Made by a program: the position numbers and the translations under genes. Source: Curvibacter sp. (GTDB taxonomy: Bacteria; Pseudomonadota; Gammaproteobacteria; Burkholderiales; Burkholderiaceae_C). Taken from it: a stretch of 64,000 nt of DNA. This document shows positions 24,788 to 34,510 of the stretch, piece after piece. Under the pieces are notes generated by a model. That model was given only the letters and a program-made list of their open reading frames with translations, was not told the origin of the DNA and ran no database searches. The stretch spans positions 78,916 through 142,915 of the forward strand of contig REAW01000012.1 in assembly GCA_004293725.1 (NCBI GenBank), read 5' to 3'. Positions within the stretch are counted from its first letter, which is position 1. Each line of letters begins with the position of its first letter.

Positions 24788-26101
24788 ATGTTTATTCTTT
24801 CTCGTCAGGCCTTGAAAACGGGCGCAGCAGCGCTATTTGCTGCCGCGTTATCGCTTGCCAGCGCCCACGCTCAAAATGCTCCGTCCTTGAAAATTGCCAT
24901 GATCGAAGGCTTTAGTGGCGCCAACGCAAATGGCGGCGAGGCTGGGTTTCGCAACTTTGTTTGGGCGGTGGAGCGCGTCAATGCACGCGGCGGCGTGAAG
25001 CTTCCGGCTAGCGCCGGCGGTAACCAGTTGATGCAATTGGATCGCTTTGACAGCAAGGGCCAGACCGAAGAGGCCTTGTCTGCACTGCGCTCAGCCATTG
25101 ACAGCGGCGCACGCATCATCATGCAGGGCAACTCATCGGGGGTTGCAGCTTCGCTGATCGATGCGATCAACAAACACAACGAACGCGACCCAGCGCGCCG
25201 TGTGCTGTTCCTGAACTATGCAGCGGTGCTGCCTGAGTTGACCAATGAAAAATGCAGCTTCTGGCACTTCCGCTTTGACGCGCACTCCGACATGCGCATG
25301 GCTGCACTCATGGATGTGCTCAAAGATGACAAAGCGCTCAAAAGCGTTTACATCATTGGACAGGATTACAGCTTTGGTCAGGCCGTGGGGCGCGAGGCCA
25401 AGCGGCAGTTGGGCGTGCTTCGCCCCGATGTGCAGGTGGTCGGTGATGAACTCCACCCCCTGGGTCGGGTGAAGGACTTTTTGCCCTACGCGACCAAAAT
25501 CAAGGCAAGTGGAGCCGGTGCAGTTGTCACCGGTAACTTTGGCAACGACCTGAGCTTGCTCATCAAAGCAGCCAAGGATGTGGGTTTTGATGGCAAGTTC
25601 TACACCTTTTACGGCAATGCCTTGGGCGCCCCGGCCGCGATTGGTGACGCCGGCATTGGCAAGGTGATAGCCGTGGCCGACTGGCTGCCCAATGTGCAAA
25701 CGGCCGCGAGCGAGGCGTTTTACAAGTCCTTTCGCGTGCGCTACCCCAAACCCGAGGACGACTATGTGCACATGCGAATGCAGCTGCTGATCGAGGCGCT
25801 GGCGCAAAGTGTGGAAGCTGCAGGTAAACAGGGTGGTGTTGGTTCCAATGGTGCTATGGATATTGCAGCAGTTGCCGCAGAGCTGGAAAGGGCTAGCGTC
25901 ACTTTTAGTGGTCAAACTGGAAGCATGCGTGCGACCGACCACCAGTTTCAGCAACCGCTGGTGGTGGGCATGATGGATCGCCAGGGTACGCCAGGCGTCA
26001 AGTTCGACGTAGAAGGCTCGGGCTATGGATTCCGCGTAGTCAAAACTGTGCCTGCTGCTGCGGCAGAGCAGCCCACGAGCTGCAAGATGGTTCGTCCCTG
26101 A
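24788..26101 (+). CDS. Periplasmic ABC substrate-binding protein, branched-chain amino acid (LivK-like) type
   Basis: 437 aa with a clear signal peptide (LKTGAAALFAAALSLASAHA, cleavage near residue 29), then a type-I periplasmic-binding fold: LKIAMIEGFSGANANGG, IIMQGNSSGVAASLIDAIN, SVYIIGQDYSFGQAVG, GAVVTGNFGNDLSLLIKAA and the C-terminal SMRATDHQFQQPLVVGMMD. The family binds amino acids, amides or urea; the ligand here is not evident. No permease or ATPase gene is nearby, so it is an orphan. Residues about 356-373 resemble a copy of the 54-bp repeat but also fit the family pattern. Confidence 0.88.
   Translation: MFILSRQALKTGAAALFAAALSLASAHAQNAPSLKIAMIEGFSGANANGGEAGFRNFVWAVERVNARGGVKLPASAGGNQLMQLDRFDSKGQTEEALSALRSAIDSGARIIMQGNSSGVAASLIDAINKHNERDPARRVLFLNYAAVLPELTNEKCSFWHFRFDAHSDMRMAALMDVLKDDKALKSVYIIGQDYSFGQAVGREAKRQLGVLRPDVQVVGDELHPLGRVKDFLPYATKIKASGAGAVVTGNFGNDLSLLIKAAKDVGFDGKFYTFYGNALGAPAAIGDAGIGKVIAVADWLPNVQTAASEAFYKSFRVRYPKPEDDYVHMRMQLLIEALAQSVEAAGKQGGVGSNGAMDIAAVAAELERASVTFSGQTGSMRATDHQFQQPLVVGMMDRQGTPGVKFDVEGSGYGFRVVKTVPAAAAEQPTSCKMVRP
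25853..25906 (+). repeat. Possible 54-bp dispersed repeat, copy E (inside binding-protein gene)
   Basis: GCTATGGATATTGCAGCAGT, then GCCGCAGA and TGGAAAGGGCTAGCG, ending CACTTTT: exactly 54 bases with family spacing. The encoded VAAELERASVTFSGQTG fits the protein family in this position, so convergence by chance remains possible. Confidence 0.45.
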
Positions 26102-26230
26102 CGCGAGCGGGTTATAATCGAGCGGCTTTGCATTCGGCAAGGCGCACGCCAAGCGCAGTTCCAGTGCTTGGCGCAAGTTGTAAAAACCGGGGTGGCGTCC
26201 AGCGCATGGCCCCAAATACAAGGAAAACAC

Positions 26231-26497
26231 ATGATTGCATCTAGCATCAAAGCCGCTGTTGTCAAAGACAACGCCCGTCAAGCTGGCGATACCGGCAGCC
26301 CTGAAGTCCAAGTGGCTTTGCTGACCGCCCGTATCAATGAGCTGACTCCCCATTTCAAGACCCACGCCAAAGACCACCACGGTCGCCGCGGTCTGCTGCG
26401 CATGGTAAGCCGTCGCCGCAAACTGTTGGACTACCTGAAGAGCAAAGACGCTGACCGTTACGTTGCTCTGATCGCCAAGCTGGGTCTGCGTAAGTAA
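26231..26497 (+). CDS. rpsO: 30S ribosomal protein S15
   Basis: 88 aa, standard length, binds 16S rRNA helices 20-22 early in 30S assembly. It reads [20 protein letters not shown] at the start and has [18 protein letters not shown] and [21 protein letters not shown]. The ATG at 26231 follows AAGGAAA. In E. coli S15 represses its own translation through a leader pseudoknot; I could not establish one here. A strong terminator follows, then pnp, the conserved rpsO-pnp order. Confidence 0.98.
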   Translation: MIASSIKAAVVKDNARQAGDTGSPEVQVALLTARINELTPHFKTHAKDHHGRRGLLRMVSRRRKLLDYLKSKDADRYVALIAKLGLRK

Positions 26498-26517
26498 GCG
26501 ATTCGACGATTGTGAAG

Positions 26518-26551
26518 CGCCTGAGTTAGGTCACTAGCTCAGGCGTTTTTT
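26518..26551 (+). terminator. Terminator downstream of rpsO
   Basis: CGCCTGAG and CTCAGGCG form a perfect 8-bp stem with a 12-nt loop, followed by six T. It separates rpsO from pnp, with read-through likely as in other bacteria. Confidence 0.88.
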
Positions 26552-26586
26552 ACTTCGGAGACGGCAAAAACAGAGCGAAGCTGTGT

Positions 26587-26630
26587 CATTCCAAAGCAAT
26601 TTCGGCAACGGCCGGAGTTGTTCTGGAATG
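26587..26630 (+). promoter_or_regulatory. Long stem-loop in pnp leader
   Basis: The arms 26587-26605 and 26612-26630 pair over 19 positions (one A-C mismatch, three G-T pairs) around a CAACGG loop. CATTCCA pairs with TGGAATG at the base. It stands 88 bp before the pnp start. In E. coli a similar leader stem is cut by RNase III in pnp autoregulation. Confidence 0.65.
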
Positions 26631-26717
26631 GCATCGTGGACTGTGATGTTGGCTCCGGGCTCTGGTGAGGTGGCCAAAACCTCCCAAACATGACCCCTAA
26701 CTCACAGGAGATAAGAC

Positions 26718-28835
26718 ATGAGTATTTTCAACAAAGTTACCAAGACATTCCAATGGGGCCAGCATACGGTCACCATGGAAACCGGCGAAATCGCTCGCCA
26801 ATCCACCGGCGCTGTGCTGCTGGACATGGATGGCACCGTGGTGTTGGCTACAGTGGTTGCTAAGACTGAAGGCAAAGCTGGTCAAGACTTCTTCCCCCTG
26901 ACCGTGGACTACCTGGAAAAGTCGTACGCCGCTGGCAAGATCCCCGGCAGCTTCTTCAAGCGCGAAGGCCGCCCCAGCGAGTTTGAAACCTTGACCAGCC
27001 GCCTGATCGATCGCCCGATCCGCCCCTTGTTCCCCGAGGGATTCTTCAACGAAGTGCACGTGGTGGTCCACACTGTATCGTTGAACCCCGAAGTCGACGC
27101 CGACATCGCCGCCATGATTGCCGTTAGCGCCGCGCTGTCCGTCTCTGGCGTGCCGTTCAATGGCCCCATTGGTGCTGCCCGCGTGGGGTACGTCAACGGT
27201 GAATACGTGTTGAACCCTGGCCAGACTGCACGCAAAGACTCCATCATGGATCTGGTTGTTGCCGGTACCGAAGCCGCTGTGCTGATGGTCGAATCCGAAG
27301 CGCAGCAATTGTCCGAAGAAATCATGCTCGGCGCCGTGGTGTTCGGTCATACGCAAGGCGCGATTGCCATCAACGCGATCCACGAACTGGTCCGTGACGC
27401 CGGTAAGCCGGTGTGGGACTGGAAAGCCCCTGCCAAGGACGAAGCCTTGATCGCCAAAATCGACGGCTTGGCCAAGGACAAGCTGGTTGCTGCGTACCAA
27501 ATCCGCAACAAGCAAGCCCGTACCCAAGCCTGCCGTGCGGCCTACTCCGAAGTCATGGCCGCATTGAAAGCCGACGGCGCTGCATTTGACAGCGTGGCGG
27601 TGGAGGGCCTGCTGTTCGACATCGAAGCCAAGATCGTGCGTAGCCAGATTCTGGCCGGTGAGCCTCGTATCGACGGCCGTGACACACGTACCGTGCGTGC
27701 CATTGAAATTCGCAACGGCGTGCTGCCCCGCACCCATGGTTCCGCCCTGTTCACACGCGGTGAAACCCAAGCATTGGTGATTGCTACCCTGGGTACCGAG
27801 CGTGACGCACAGCGCATTGACGCCCTGAGCGGTGATTTTGAAGACCGCTTCATGCTGCACTACAACATGCCTCCGTTTGCTACCGGCGAAACCGGCCGCG
27901 TCGGCACACCCAAGCGCCGCGAAATCGGCCACGGCCGTCTGGCCAAGCGCGCTCTGGTTGCTGTTCTGCCTACCAAAGAAGAGTTCCCCTACACCATGCG
28001 TGTGGTGTCGGAAATCACCGAGTCCAACGGATCCTCGTCCATGGCATCGGTCTGCGGCGGCTGCTTGTCGTTGATGGACGCTGGTGTGCCTTTGAAGGCG
28101 CATGTGGCGGGTATCGCCATGGGCCTGATCAAAGACGACAACCGATTCGCCGTGTTGACCGACATTCTGGGTGACGAAGATCACCTCGGCGATATGGACT
28201 TCAAGGTGGCGGGTACCACCAACGGTATTACTGCGCTGCAGATGGACATCAAGATCCAAGGTATCACCAAGGAAATCATGCAAGTTGCATTGGCGCAGGC
28301 CAAGGAAGCACGTATGCACATCCTGGGTGTGATGCAAGAAGCCATGGCCGAAGCCAAGACCGAAGTGTCCAACTTCGCGCCTCGTCTGTTCACCATGAAG
28401 ATCAACCCCGAGAAGATCCGTGACGTGATCGGCAAGGGCGGCGCCGTGATCCGTGCGCTGACCGAAGAAACCGGTACCCAAATCAATATCGACGAAGACG
28501 GCACCATCACGATCGCATCTGCCGATCCGGCCAAGGCGGAAGAAGCCAAGCGCCGTATCGAACAAATTACCGCTGAAGTGGAAATTGGCAAGGTCTACGA
28601 AGGCCCCATCACTAAGATTTTGGACTTCGGTGCTTTGGTCAATCTGTTGCCTGGCAAGGACGGTTTGTTGCACATCAGCCAGATCGCTCATGAGCGAGTC
28701 GAGAAGGTGTCGGACTACCTGTCCGAAGGCCAGATCGTCAAGGTCAAGGTCATGGAAACCGACGAAAAGGGCCGCATCAAGTTGTCCATGAAGGCACTTC
28801 TGGATCGCCCTGCTCAAAACGGCGAGCACGGCTAA
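26718..28835 (+). CDS. pnp: Polyribonucleotide nucleotidyltransferase (PNPase)
   Basis: 3'-5' phosphorolytic exoribonuclease and degradosome component; trimer. 705 aa: first RNase PH domain (from [18 protein letters not shown]), helical linker, second RNase PH domain with [20 protein letters not shown] and [15 protein letters not shown] domain near 550-615 ([20 protein letters not shown]), and S1 domain 620-690 ([21 protein letters not shown]). The ATG at 26718 follows AGGAG. The leader has a long stem-loop suited to RNase III processing. Confidence 0.97.
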   Translation: MSIFNKVTKTFQWGQHTVTMETGEIARQSTGAVLLDMDGTVVLATVVAKTEGKAGQDFFPLTVDYLEKSYAAGKIPGSFFKREGRPSEFETLTSRLIDRPIRPLFPEGFFNEVHVVVHTVSLNPEVDADIAAMIAVSAALSVSGVPFNGPIGAARVGYVNGEYVLNPGQTARKDSIMDLVVAGTEAAVLMVESEAQQLSEEIMLGAVVFGHTQGAIAINAIHELVRDAGKPVWDWKAPAKDEALIAKIDGLAKDKLVAAYQIRNKQARTQACRAAYSEVMAALKADGAAFDSVAVEGLLFDIEAKIVRSQILAGEPRIDGRDTRTVRAIEIRNGVLPRTHGSALFTRGETQALVIATLGTERDAQRIDALSGDFEDRFMLHYNMPPFATGETGRVGTPKRREIGHGRLAKRALVAVLPTKEEFPYTMRVVSEITESNGSSSMASVCGGCLSLMDAGVPLKAHVAGIAMGLIKDDNRFAVLTDILGDEDHLGDMDFKVAGTTNGITALQMDIKIQGITKEIMQVALAQAKEARMHILGVMQEAMAEAKTEVSNFAPRLFTMKINPEKIRDVIGKGGAVIRALTEETGTQINIDEDGTITIASADPAKAEEAKRRIEQITAEVEIGKVYEGPITKILDFGALVNLLPGKDGLLHISQIAHERVEKVSDYLSEGQIVKVKVMETDEKGRIKLSMKALLDRPAQNGEHG

Positions 28836-28843
28836 TTTGCTTT

Positions 28844-28897
28844 GCTATTGAATCAGTAGCTTCTTGCGCAATAGATACAAGGGCTACCGGTCAATTT
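28844..28897 (+). repeat. 54-bp dispersed repeat, copy H (between pnp and qor)
   Basis: GCTATTGAATCAGTAGCTTC, TTGCGCAATAGATACAAGGG, then CTACCGGTCAATTT. It fills almost the whole 66-bp gap between pnp and the oxidoreductase gene and ends 4 bp before the qor ATG. Confidence 0.9.
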
Positions 28898-28901
28898 AGC
28901 T

Positions 28902-29897
28902 ATGAAGGCTGTCGAGATCTCTTCTTTCGGTCCACCCGACGTTCTGCGTCTGGTGGACCGTCCTGCGCCCGTTGCGGGGGTGGGGGAGGTGTGCATTCGC
29001 GTGGCTGCTAGCGGTATCAATCGGCCTGACGTGCTGCAGCGTGCCGGGCATTACCCGGCGCCTGCGGGTGCTTCCGACCTGCCGGGGCTGGAGGTTGCCG
29101 GCGTCATTGTGTCGGGCGACGCCGAGGCCATGCAGGCCGCCGGTTTCCAGCACGGTGACCGCGTCTGTGCGCTGGTTACTGGTGGTGGATATGCCGAATT
29201 TTGTGTGGCGCCCGTAGGCCAGTGCCTGCCGGTGCCAGCGGGTTTAAGTGACGTGGAAGCAGCAAGCCTGCCAGAGACTTTGTTTACTGTGTGGAGCAAT
29301 GTGTTTGACCGGGGGCGCCTGCAGGCTGGAGAAACCCTGCTCGTTCAGGGTGGCACCAGCGGCATTGGCGTCACCGCTATTCAGCTGGCCAAAGCCATGG
29401 GTGCCACGGTCATTGCAACCGCTGGTAGCGACGACAAGTGTTCTGCATGCCTAGATCTGGGTGCAGACCATGCCATCAACTACAAGACACAGGATTTCCA
29501 GGCGGAGGCCTTACGCCTCACCCAGGGGCGTGGTGTGGATGTGGTGCTCGATATGGTGGCGGGGGCCTATGTGGCGAAAGAAGTGCAGTGTCTTGCAGAG
29601 GATGGCCGACTGGTCATCATCGCGGTCCAGGGCGGTGTGCAGAGCGAAATCAACGCCGGGCTGGTGCTGCGCAAGCGTTTGACGATTACCGGCTCGACCT
29701 TGCGTGCGCGGCCAGTGTGGTTTAAGGCGGCTATCGCCGCCTCATGTTTGCGCGTGGTGTGGCCTTTGTTGGTCGCGGGGCGCATCAGAGCGGTGATTCA
29801 TGGCGTATTTGCTCCAGCCGATGCCGCGAAAGCCCATGCGCTGATGGAGAGCAATCAGCACGTTGGAAAAATTGTTTTGAAGTGGGATGCAGCATGA
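28902..29897 (+). CDS. NAD(P)H-quinone oxidoreductase, zeta-crystallin/PIG3 type
   Basis: 331 aa medium-chain dehydrogenase/reductase without catalytic zinc, expected to reduce quinones with NAD(P)H. GroES-like N-terminal half ([20 protein letters not shown], residues about 27-46), then the NADPH-binding Rossmann segment [23 protein letters not shown] (about 147-169) and a [15 protein letters not shown] segment. No SD is obvious, since the repeat copy H occupies the bases just upstream of the ATG at 28902. The stop overlaps the tpiA start (ATGA). Confidence 0.88.
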   Translation: MKAVEISSFGPPDVLRLVDRPAPVAGVGEVCIRVAASGINRPDVLQRAGHYPAPAGASDLPGLEVAGVIVSGDAEAMQAAGFQHGDRVCALVTGGGYAEFCVAPVGQCLPVPAGLSDVEAASLPETLFTVWSNVFDRGRLQAGETLLVQGGTSGIGVTAIQLAKAMGATVIATAGSDDKCSACLDLGADHAINYKTQDFQAEALRLTQGRGVDVVLDMVAGAYVAKEVQCLAEDGRLVIIAVQGGVQSEINAGLVLRKRLTITGSTLRARPVWFKAAIAASCLRVVWPLLVAGRIRAVIHGVFAPADAAKAHALMESNQHVGKIVLKWDAA

Positions 29898-30637
29898 AAA
29901 AGAAACTGATTGCCGGCAACTGGAAGATGAACGGCTCTACTGTGGCAAATGCCGCACTGGTCCAGCAGCTGTTGGAAGGTGTAAACCAAGTGGCATGTGA
30001 CATCGCCGTGTGCGTGCCTGCGCCGTATCTGGCAGGTGTAGGTGCATTGGTGAAGGGCACTGCCATTGCAGTGGGTGCACAAGACGTGTCTGCACACGAG
30101 GCGGGTGCGTACACTGGCGAGGTGTCAGCTGGCATGTTGCGGGACTTGGCTGTGCGCTATGTCATCGTGGGGCACTCGGAGCGTCGTCAGTACCACGGGG
30201 AGACTGATGCCGTCGTTGCCAATAAGGTTCAAAAAGCGTTGGCTGCTGGCATCGTTCCCATCGTATGTGTGGGCGAAACCTTAAGCGAGCGCGAAGCGGG
30301 TCAAACCGAAGAAGTTGTGAAACGTCAACTGGCGGCTGTCATTCACACCAATGGCCATTGCATCAGCGAAATTGTTGTTGCCTATGAACCTGTATGGGCT
30401 ATTGGGACGGGTAAGACCGCGAGCCCAGAGCAGGCACAGCAGGTACATGCGGTGTTGCGCACCCAACTGCACGCAGCAACTGCGCATTCAGATCGTGTCA
30501 GAATTTTGTACGGCGGCAGCATGAATGCAGCCAATGCAGCCGAACTATTGGCGCAGACAGACATTGACGGTGGTTTGGTGGGTGGCGCCTCGCTGAAAGC
30601 ACTGGACTTTTTGGCCATCATTGCAGCAGCGGCATAA
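29894..30637 (+). CDS. tpiA: Triose-phosphate isomerase
   Basis: Interconverts dihydroxyacetone phosphate and glyceraldehyde 3-phosphate. 247 aa TIM barrel: GNWKMN at residues 8-13 with the catalytic Lys, [10 protein letters not shown] with the catalytic His near 95, [11 protein letters not shown] with the catalytic Glu near 165, and the phosphate-binding YGGSMN. The ATG at 29894 overlaps the stop of the upstream oxidoreductase, so the two are probably translated together. Followed by secG in the usual betaproteobacterial order. Confidence 0.97.
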   Translation: MKKKLIAGNWKMNGSTVANAALVQQLLEGVNQVACDIAVCVPAPYLAGVGALVKGTAIAVGAQDVSAHEAGAYTGEVSAGMLRDLAVRYVIVGHSERRQYHGETDAVVANKVQKALAAGIVPIVCVGETLSEREAGQTEEVVKRQLAAVIHTNGHCISEIVVAYEPVWAIGTGKTASPEQAQQVHAVLRTQLHAATAHSDRVRILYGGSMNAANAAELLAQTDIDGGLVGGASLKALDFLAIIAAAA

Positions 30638-30671
30638 CGCGTTGCAGATTTTTTATATTTTGGAGTAGCTC

Positions 30672-31034
30672 ATGAGTTTTATCGTCACCATCATTCTCAC
30701 TGTACAAATGTTGTCTGCCTTGGCCATGATTGGTCTGATTCTGGTTCAGCATGGAAAAGGCGCTGACATGGGGGCAGCCTTTGGTAGCAGTGGTTCTGGC
30801 AGCCTCTTTGGCGCTAGCGGCAGTGCGAACTTTCTTTCTCGTACCACTGCGGTTCTGGCAACCGTGTTTTTTGTGTGCACCTTGGCGCTGGCCTATTTTG
30901 GCAATTTGCGTCCTGCCAGCTCTGGTTCTGTGCTTGAAGGTGCTGCAGTTGTGGCGCCTGCAGCGGCGCCCGCTGCAACTGAATCTGTACCGGCTGCGCC
31001 GGCCACTGGTGCAGCGCAAATTCCAGCCAAATAA
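30672..31034 (+). CDS. secG: Protein translocase subunit SecG
   Basis: Inner-membrane subunit of the SecYEG channel, 120 aa. Two membrane helices: about 4-22 (IVTIILTVQMLSALAMIGL) and about 52-72 (LSRTTAVLATVFFVCTLALA), joined by the conserved loop QHGKGADMGAAFG with the SGSLFGASG motif. The C-terminal about 40 residues are Ala/Pro/Val-rich, as is common in betaproteobacteria. It starts 34 bp after tpiA with GGAG upstream. tRNA-Leu follows. Confidence 0.95.
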   Translation: MSFIVTIILTVQMLSALAMIGLILVQHGKGADMGAAFGSSGSGSLFGASGSANFLSRTTAVLATVFFVCTLALAYFGNLRPASSGSVLEGAAVVAPAAAPAATESVPAAPATGAAQIPAK

Positions 31035-31151
31035 TTGCTTTTATAAATGCCTTGCCCCTGCAAGAGGCAGGGTAAATTCAGGGTAAACTCTATTGCTGGT
31101 GAATAAGCAAATGCCCCAAGGCACCTCACGCAAATTCACCAACTGAGAGCC

Positions 31152-31236
31152 GCCGTCGTGGTGAAATTGGTAGACACGCTATCTTGAGGTGGTAGTGGCG
31201 AAAGCTGTGCGAGTTCGAGTCTCGCCGACGGCACCA
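31152..31236 (+). tRNA. tRNA-Leu (anticodon GAG)
   Basis: 85 nt with encoded CCA. Acceptor arms GCCGTCG and CGACGGC pair fully. The anticodon stem CTATC/GGTAG holds the loop TTGAGGT with anticodon GAG, a long class-II variable arm follows, and the T-loop is GTTCGAGTC. It lies between secG and nuoA, as in many Burkholderiales. Confidence 0.95.
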
Positions 31237-31298
31237 GAAAAAAATCCGTTCAGCCAAGGTATGCTTGGTTGGGCTGTAATGGTGATCAGAATCTCAAG

Positions 31299-31658
31299 AT
31301 GAACCTCGAACAATATCTCCCTGTACTCTTGTTCATCCTGGTCGGTGTAGCTGTAGGCGTTGTGCCTCAAGTGCTCGGCTATGTTTTGGGGCCTAATCGC
31401 CCGGACCCCGCCAAAAATTCCCCTTACGAATGCGGCTTCGAGGCTTTCGAAGATGCTCGCATGAAGTTTGATGTGCGCTACTACTTGGTGGCCATCCTTT
31501 TCATATTGTTCGACCTTGAGACCGCATTTTTGTTTCCGTGGGCCGTATCCCTGAAGGAGACAGGAATGGTGGGGTTCCTCCTCGGTGCAGAGTTTGTGGT
31601 GGTGCTCGCCATTGGCTTTGTGTACATGTGGAAAAAAGGCGCGCTGGACTGGGAGTGA
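31299..31658 (+). CDS. nuoA: NADH-quinone oxidoreductase subunit A
   Basis: Small membrane subunit of complex I, 119 aa with three helices. Conserved [18 protein letters not shown] loop ([23 protein letters not shown] without its ends) and [13 protein letters not shown]. The ATG at 31299 follows the TTGG/TCAAG region and gives the normal N-terminus; a start ten codons upstream would add unconserved residues. First gene of a 14-gene nuo operon whose promoter must lie between the tRNA and here or farther upstream. Confidence 0.96.
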   Translation: MNLEQYLPVLLFILVGVAVGVVPQVLGYVLGPNRPDPAKNSPYECGFEAFEDARMKFDVRYYLVAILFILFDLETAFLFPWAVSLKETGMVGFLLGAEFVVVLAIGFVYMWKKGALDWE

Positions 31659-31662
31659 TTCA

Positions 31663-32142
31663 ATGATTGAAGGTGTTCTCAAAGAAGGGTTTGTCACTAC
31701 GAGTTACGACTCGGTGATGAATTGGGCTAAAACCGGCTCCATTTGGCCGATGACCTTTGGTCTGGCGTGTTGTGCGGTTGAAATGATGCATGCGGCGGCG
31801 GCACGTTATGACTTGTCGCGATTTGGCTCCGAAGTCTTTCGCGCCAGTCCTCGCCAGTCCGACTTGATGATTGTGGCGGGCACGCTGTGCAACAAAATGG
31901 CACCCGCCTTGCGTAAGGTTTATGACCAGATGTCGGAGCCACGTTGGGTAATCAGCATGGGCTCATGCGCCAACGGTGGGGGCTACTACCATTACAGTTA
32001 TTCAGTGGTACGCGGCTGCGATCGCATTGTTCCGGTAGATGTGTATGTACCGGGCTGCCCTCCGACTGCCGAGGCGCTGGTGTATGGCATTTTGCAGTTG
32101 CAGCAGAAAATCCGTCGTACTGAAACCATTGCCCGGGCCTGA
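31663..32142 (+). CDS. nuoB: NADH-quinone oxidoreductase subunit B
   Basis: Peripheral-arm subunit that carries the N2 [4Fe-4S] cluster, the last electron donor to quinone. 159 aa. Ligands: the tandem Cys in [11 protein letters not shown], the Cys in GSCANGGG, and that in VPGCPP. The start [16 protein letters not shown] (ATG 31663) is 4 bp after nuoA. All ligands are present. Confidence 0.97.
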   Translation: MIEGVLKEGFVTTSYDSVMNWAKTGSIWPMTFGLACCAVEMMHAAAARYDLSRFGSEVFRASPRQSDLMIVAGTLCNKMAPALRKVYDQMSEPRWVISMGSCANGGGYYHYSYSVVRGCDRIVPVDVYVPGCPPTAEALVYGILQLQQKIRRTETIARA

Positions 32143-32150
32143 GGACTTCT

Positions 32151-32759
32151 ATGACTGTTTATTCCATTCGGCCTGAAGTGACGCTGGAAGCGGTGAAGCT
32201 TGTTGTGGGCGATAAGGTTGCGCGTTTGACTACAGCTCTGGGTGAGGTTGAGTTGGTGGTGCCTTCCTCCGATTTGCTGGCAGTGGCCAAGCTGCTGCGT
32301 GATGCACCTGGCTGTCAGTTCGAGCAATTGTTGGACCTGTGTGGTGTGGACTACTCTGAATACAAAGATGGGGTCTACGAAGGCCCGCGTTTTGCAGTAG
32401 TGATGCATTTGCTTTCGGTGAGCTTGAATCAGCGCCTGCGTCTCAAGGTCTTCGCGCCAGACGACGACATGCCGTATATGGCCTCCGTGAATGAAGTCTG
32501 GAATTCAGCGAATTGGTTTGAGCGGGAAGCTTTTGATTTGTTCGGCATTGTGTTTGAAGGCCACAATGACTTGCGCCGGATCCTGACTGATTATGGTTTT
32601 ATCGGTCACCCTTTTCGCAAAGATTTCCCGACCACTGGCCATGTGGAAATGCGTTTCGACGCCGAACAGGGCCGCGTGGTCTACCAACCCGTCAGCATTG
32701 AAGTCCGAGAAATTACGCCCCGCATCATCCGCGAAGAAAATTACGGAGGCCTGCAATAA
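32151..32759 (+). CDS. nuoC: NADH-quinone oxidoreductase subunit C
   Basis: 30-kDa-type subunit of the peripheral arm, 202 aa, separate from nuoD (fused in E. coli). Conserved [19 protein letters not shown] and [24 protein letters not shown]. It lies 8 bp after nuoB and 12 bp before nuoD. Confidence 0.96.
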   Translation: MTVYSIRPEVTLEAVKLVVGDKVARLTTALGEVELVVPSSDLLAVAKLLRDAPGCQFEQLLDLCGVDYSEYKDGVYEGPRFAVVMHLLSVSLNQRLRLKVFAPDDDMPYMASVNEVWNSANWFEREAFDLFGIVFEGHNDLRRILTDYGFIGHPFRKDFPTTGHVEMRFDAEQGRVVYQPVSIEVREITPRIIREENYGGLQ

Positions 32760-32771
32760 GCAGTGGAATGC

Positions 32772-34025
32772 ATGGCTGAAATAAAAAACTACACCCTGAA
32801 CTTTGGTCCGCAGCATCCGGCAGCCCATGGCGTACTGCGTCTGGTGCTTGAGCTCGATGGTGAAGTCATCCAGCGCGCAGATCCGCATATTGGGTTGTTG
32901 CACCGTGCCACTGAAAAGCTGGCCGAAAGCAAAACTTACATTCAGGCTCTGCCCTACATGGACAGACTGGACTATGTGTCCATGATGTGCAACGAGCATG
33001 CGTATTGCTTGGCCATTGAGAAGTTGCTGGGTATTGACGTACCCGTGCGTGCGCAGTACATCCGAGTGATGTTTTCGGAGATCACGCGTTTGCTGAACCA
33101 CTTGATGTGGCTGGGGTCGCATGGAAACGATTGCGGAAGCTCCACCATCCTCATCTACACTTTCCGCGAACGTGAAGATCTGTTTGATATGTATGAAGCG
33201 GCCAGTGGTGCGCGCATGCATGCAGCTTACTTCCGGCCCGGTGGGGTTTACCGCGATCTACCTGACACCATGCCTCAGTTCAAGGCGAGTCGTGTGCGCA
33301 ACGCCAAGGGTGTGGAGGAGCTCAACAAAAATCGCCGTGGCTCATTGCTTGATTTCATTGACGACTTCACCCAGCGTTTCCCCGTCTGTCTGGACGAGTA
33401 CCACACACTGCTGACCGAGAACCGTATCTGGAAGCAACGAACCGTGAATATCGGTGTGGTTACGCCCCAACGTGCACTGAACTTGGGGTTTACGGGGCCC
33501 ATGTTGCGTGGTTCTGGCGTCGCTTGGGACTTGCGCAAGAAGCAGCCTTACGAGGTCTACGACCGCCTGGACTTTGACATTCCTGTGGGTAAAACTGGTG
33601 ACGTGTACGACCGTTATTTGGTTCGCATGGAAGAGATGAAGCAGTCCAATCGCATCATCAAGCAGTGTGTCGATTGGCTCAAGGCCAATCCGGGCCCAGT
33701 AATTACCGACAACCACAAAGTGGCACCACCGTCGCGCGAGTCCATGAAGACCAGCATGGAGGAGTTGATCCACCACTTCAAGTTGTTTACCGAAGGCTTT
33801 CATGTTCCTGAAGGGGAAGCCTACGCAGCAGTCGAGCACCCAAAAGGGGAGTTTGGTATTTACATCGTGAGTGATGGTGCAAATAAACCCTATCGCCTAA
33901 AGATTCGTCCGCCCGGTTTTGCTCATTTGGCAGGACTGAACGAAATGGCTTCTGGACACATGATTGCCGATGCGGTGTCTATTATTGGCACCATGGACAT
34001 TGTTTTTGGAGAGATTGACCGATGA
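32772..34025 (+). CDS. nuoD: NADH-quinone oxidoreductase subunit D
   Basis: 49-kDa subunit that forms the quinone pocket with NuoB, 417 aa. Conserved [20 protein letters not shown] near the start, with the quinone-site His in the HPAAHG loop, then [27 protein letters not shown], and the C-terminal [20 protein letters not shown] and DIVFGEIDR. The ATG at 32772 is taken as start ([12 protein letters not shown]). Its stop overlaps the nuoE start. Confidence 0.97.
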   Translation: MAEIKNYTLNFGPQHPAAHGVLRLVLELDGEVIQRADPHIGLLHRATEKLAESKTYIQALPYMDRLDYVSMMCNEHAYCLAIEKLLGIDVPVRAQYIRVMFSEITRLLNHLMWLGSHGNDCGSSTILIYTFREREDLFDMYEAASGARMHAAYFRPGGVYRDLPDTMPQFKASRVRNAKGVEELNKNRRGSLLDFIDDFTQRFPVCLDEYHTLLTENRIWKQRTVNIGVVTPQRALNLGFTGPMLRGSGVAWDLRKKQPYEVYDRLDFDIPVGKTGDVYDRYLVRMEEMKQSNRIIKQCVDWLKANPGPVITDNHKVAPPSRESMKTSMEELIHHFKLFTEGFHVPEGEAYAAVEHPKGEFGIYIVSDGANKPYRLKIRPPGFAHLAGLNEMASGHMIADAVSIIGTMDIVFGEIDR

Positions 34026-34510
34026 TCTCTGACGCTACCAAAGCGCGTTTTGACCGCGAAGTGGCCAAGTACCCAGCAGACCAAAAGCAGTCTGCGGTAA
34101 TGGCCTGTCTGTCCATTGTTCAGCAGGAGCTAGGTTTTGTCAGTGCTGAAAGTGAGAAGGTAGTTGCCCAGCATTTGGACATGGCACCAATGGCTGTACA
34201 CGAAGTGACGACCTTCTACAACATGTACAACCAGCGTCCGGTGGGCAAGTTCAAGCTCAACGTTTGTACCAATTTGCCTTGCCAGTTACGCGACGGGCAG
34301 AAGGCTTTGCACCATCTGGAGAACAAGTTGGGTATCCATATGGGGGAAACTACCTCTGATGGCCTGTTTACCCTGCAGCAAAGCGAATGCTTGGGTGCTT
34401 GCGCGGACTCACCTGTGATGCTGGTCAATGACCGATCCATGTGCAGTTTTATGACCAACGACAAGCTCGATCAATTGGTGGATGGCCTTCGCGCCACGGA
34501 GGGCAAATGA
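34022..34510 (+). CDS. nuoE: NADH-quinone oxidoreductase subunit E
   Basis: 24-kDa subunit of the NADH dehydrogenase module with the N1a [2Fe-2S] cluster, 162 aa. Cluster ligands: CTNLPC and, about 40 residues on, CLGAC. The thioredoxin-like fold is preceded by a helical domain ([20 protein letters not shown]). It overlaps nuoD and nuoF by 4 bp at each end, so translation is coupled. Confidence 0.96.
   Translation: MISDATKARFDREVAKYPADQKQSAVMACLSIVQQELGFVSAESEKVVAQHLDMAPMAVHEVTTFYNMYNQRPVGKFKLNVCTNLPCQLRDGQKALHHLENKLGIHMGETTSDGLFTLQQSECLGACADSPVMLVNDRSMCSFMTNDKLDQLVDGLRATEGK

Noticed and set aside
26697..28829. 710-codon open frame on the strand opposite pnp
   Set aside because: It mirrors pnp codon positions; its product is rich in His, Gly and Gln with no family pattern, and pnp itself is certain.
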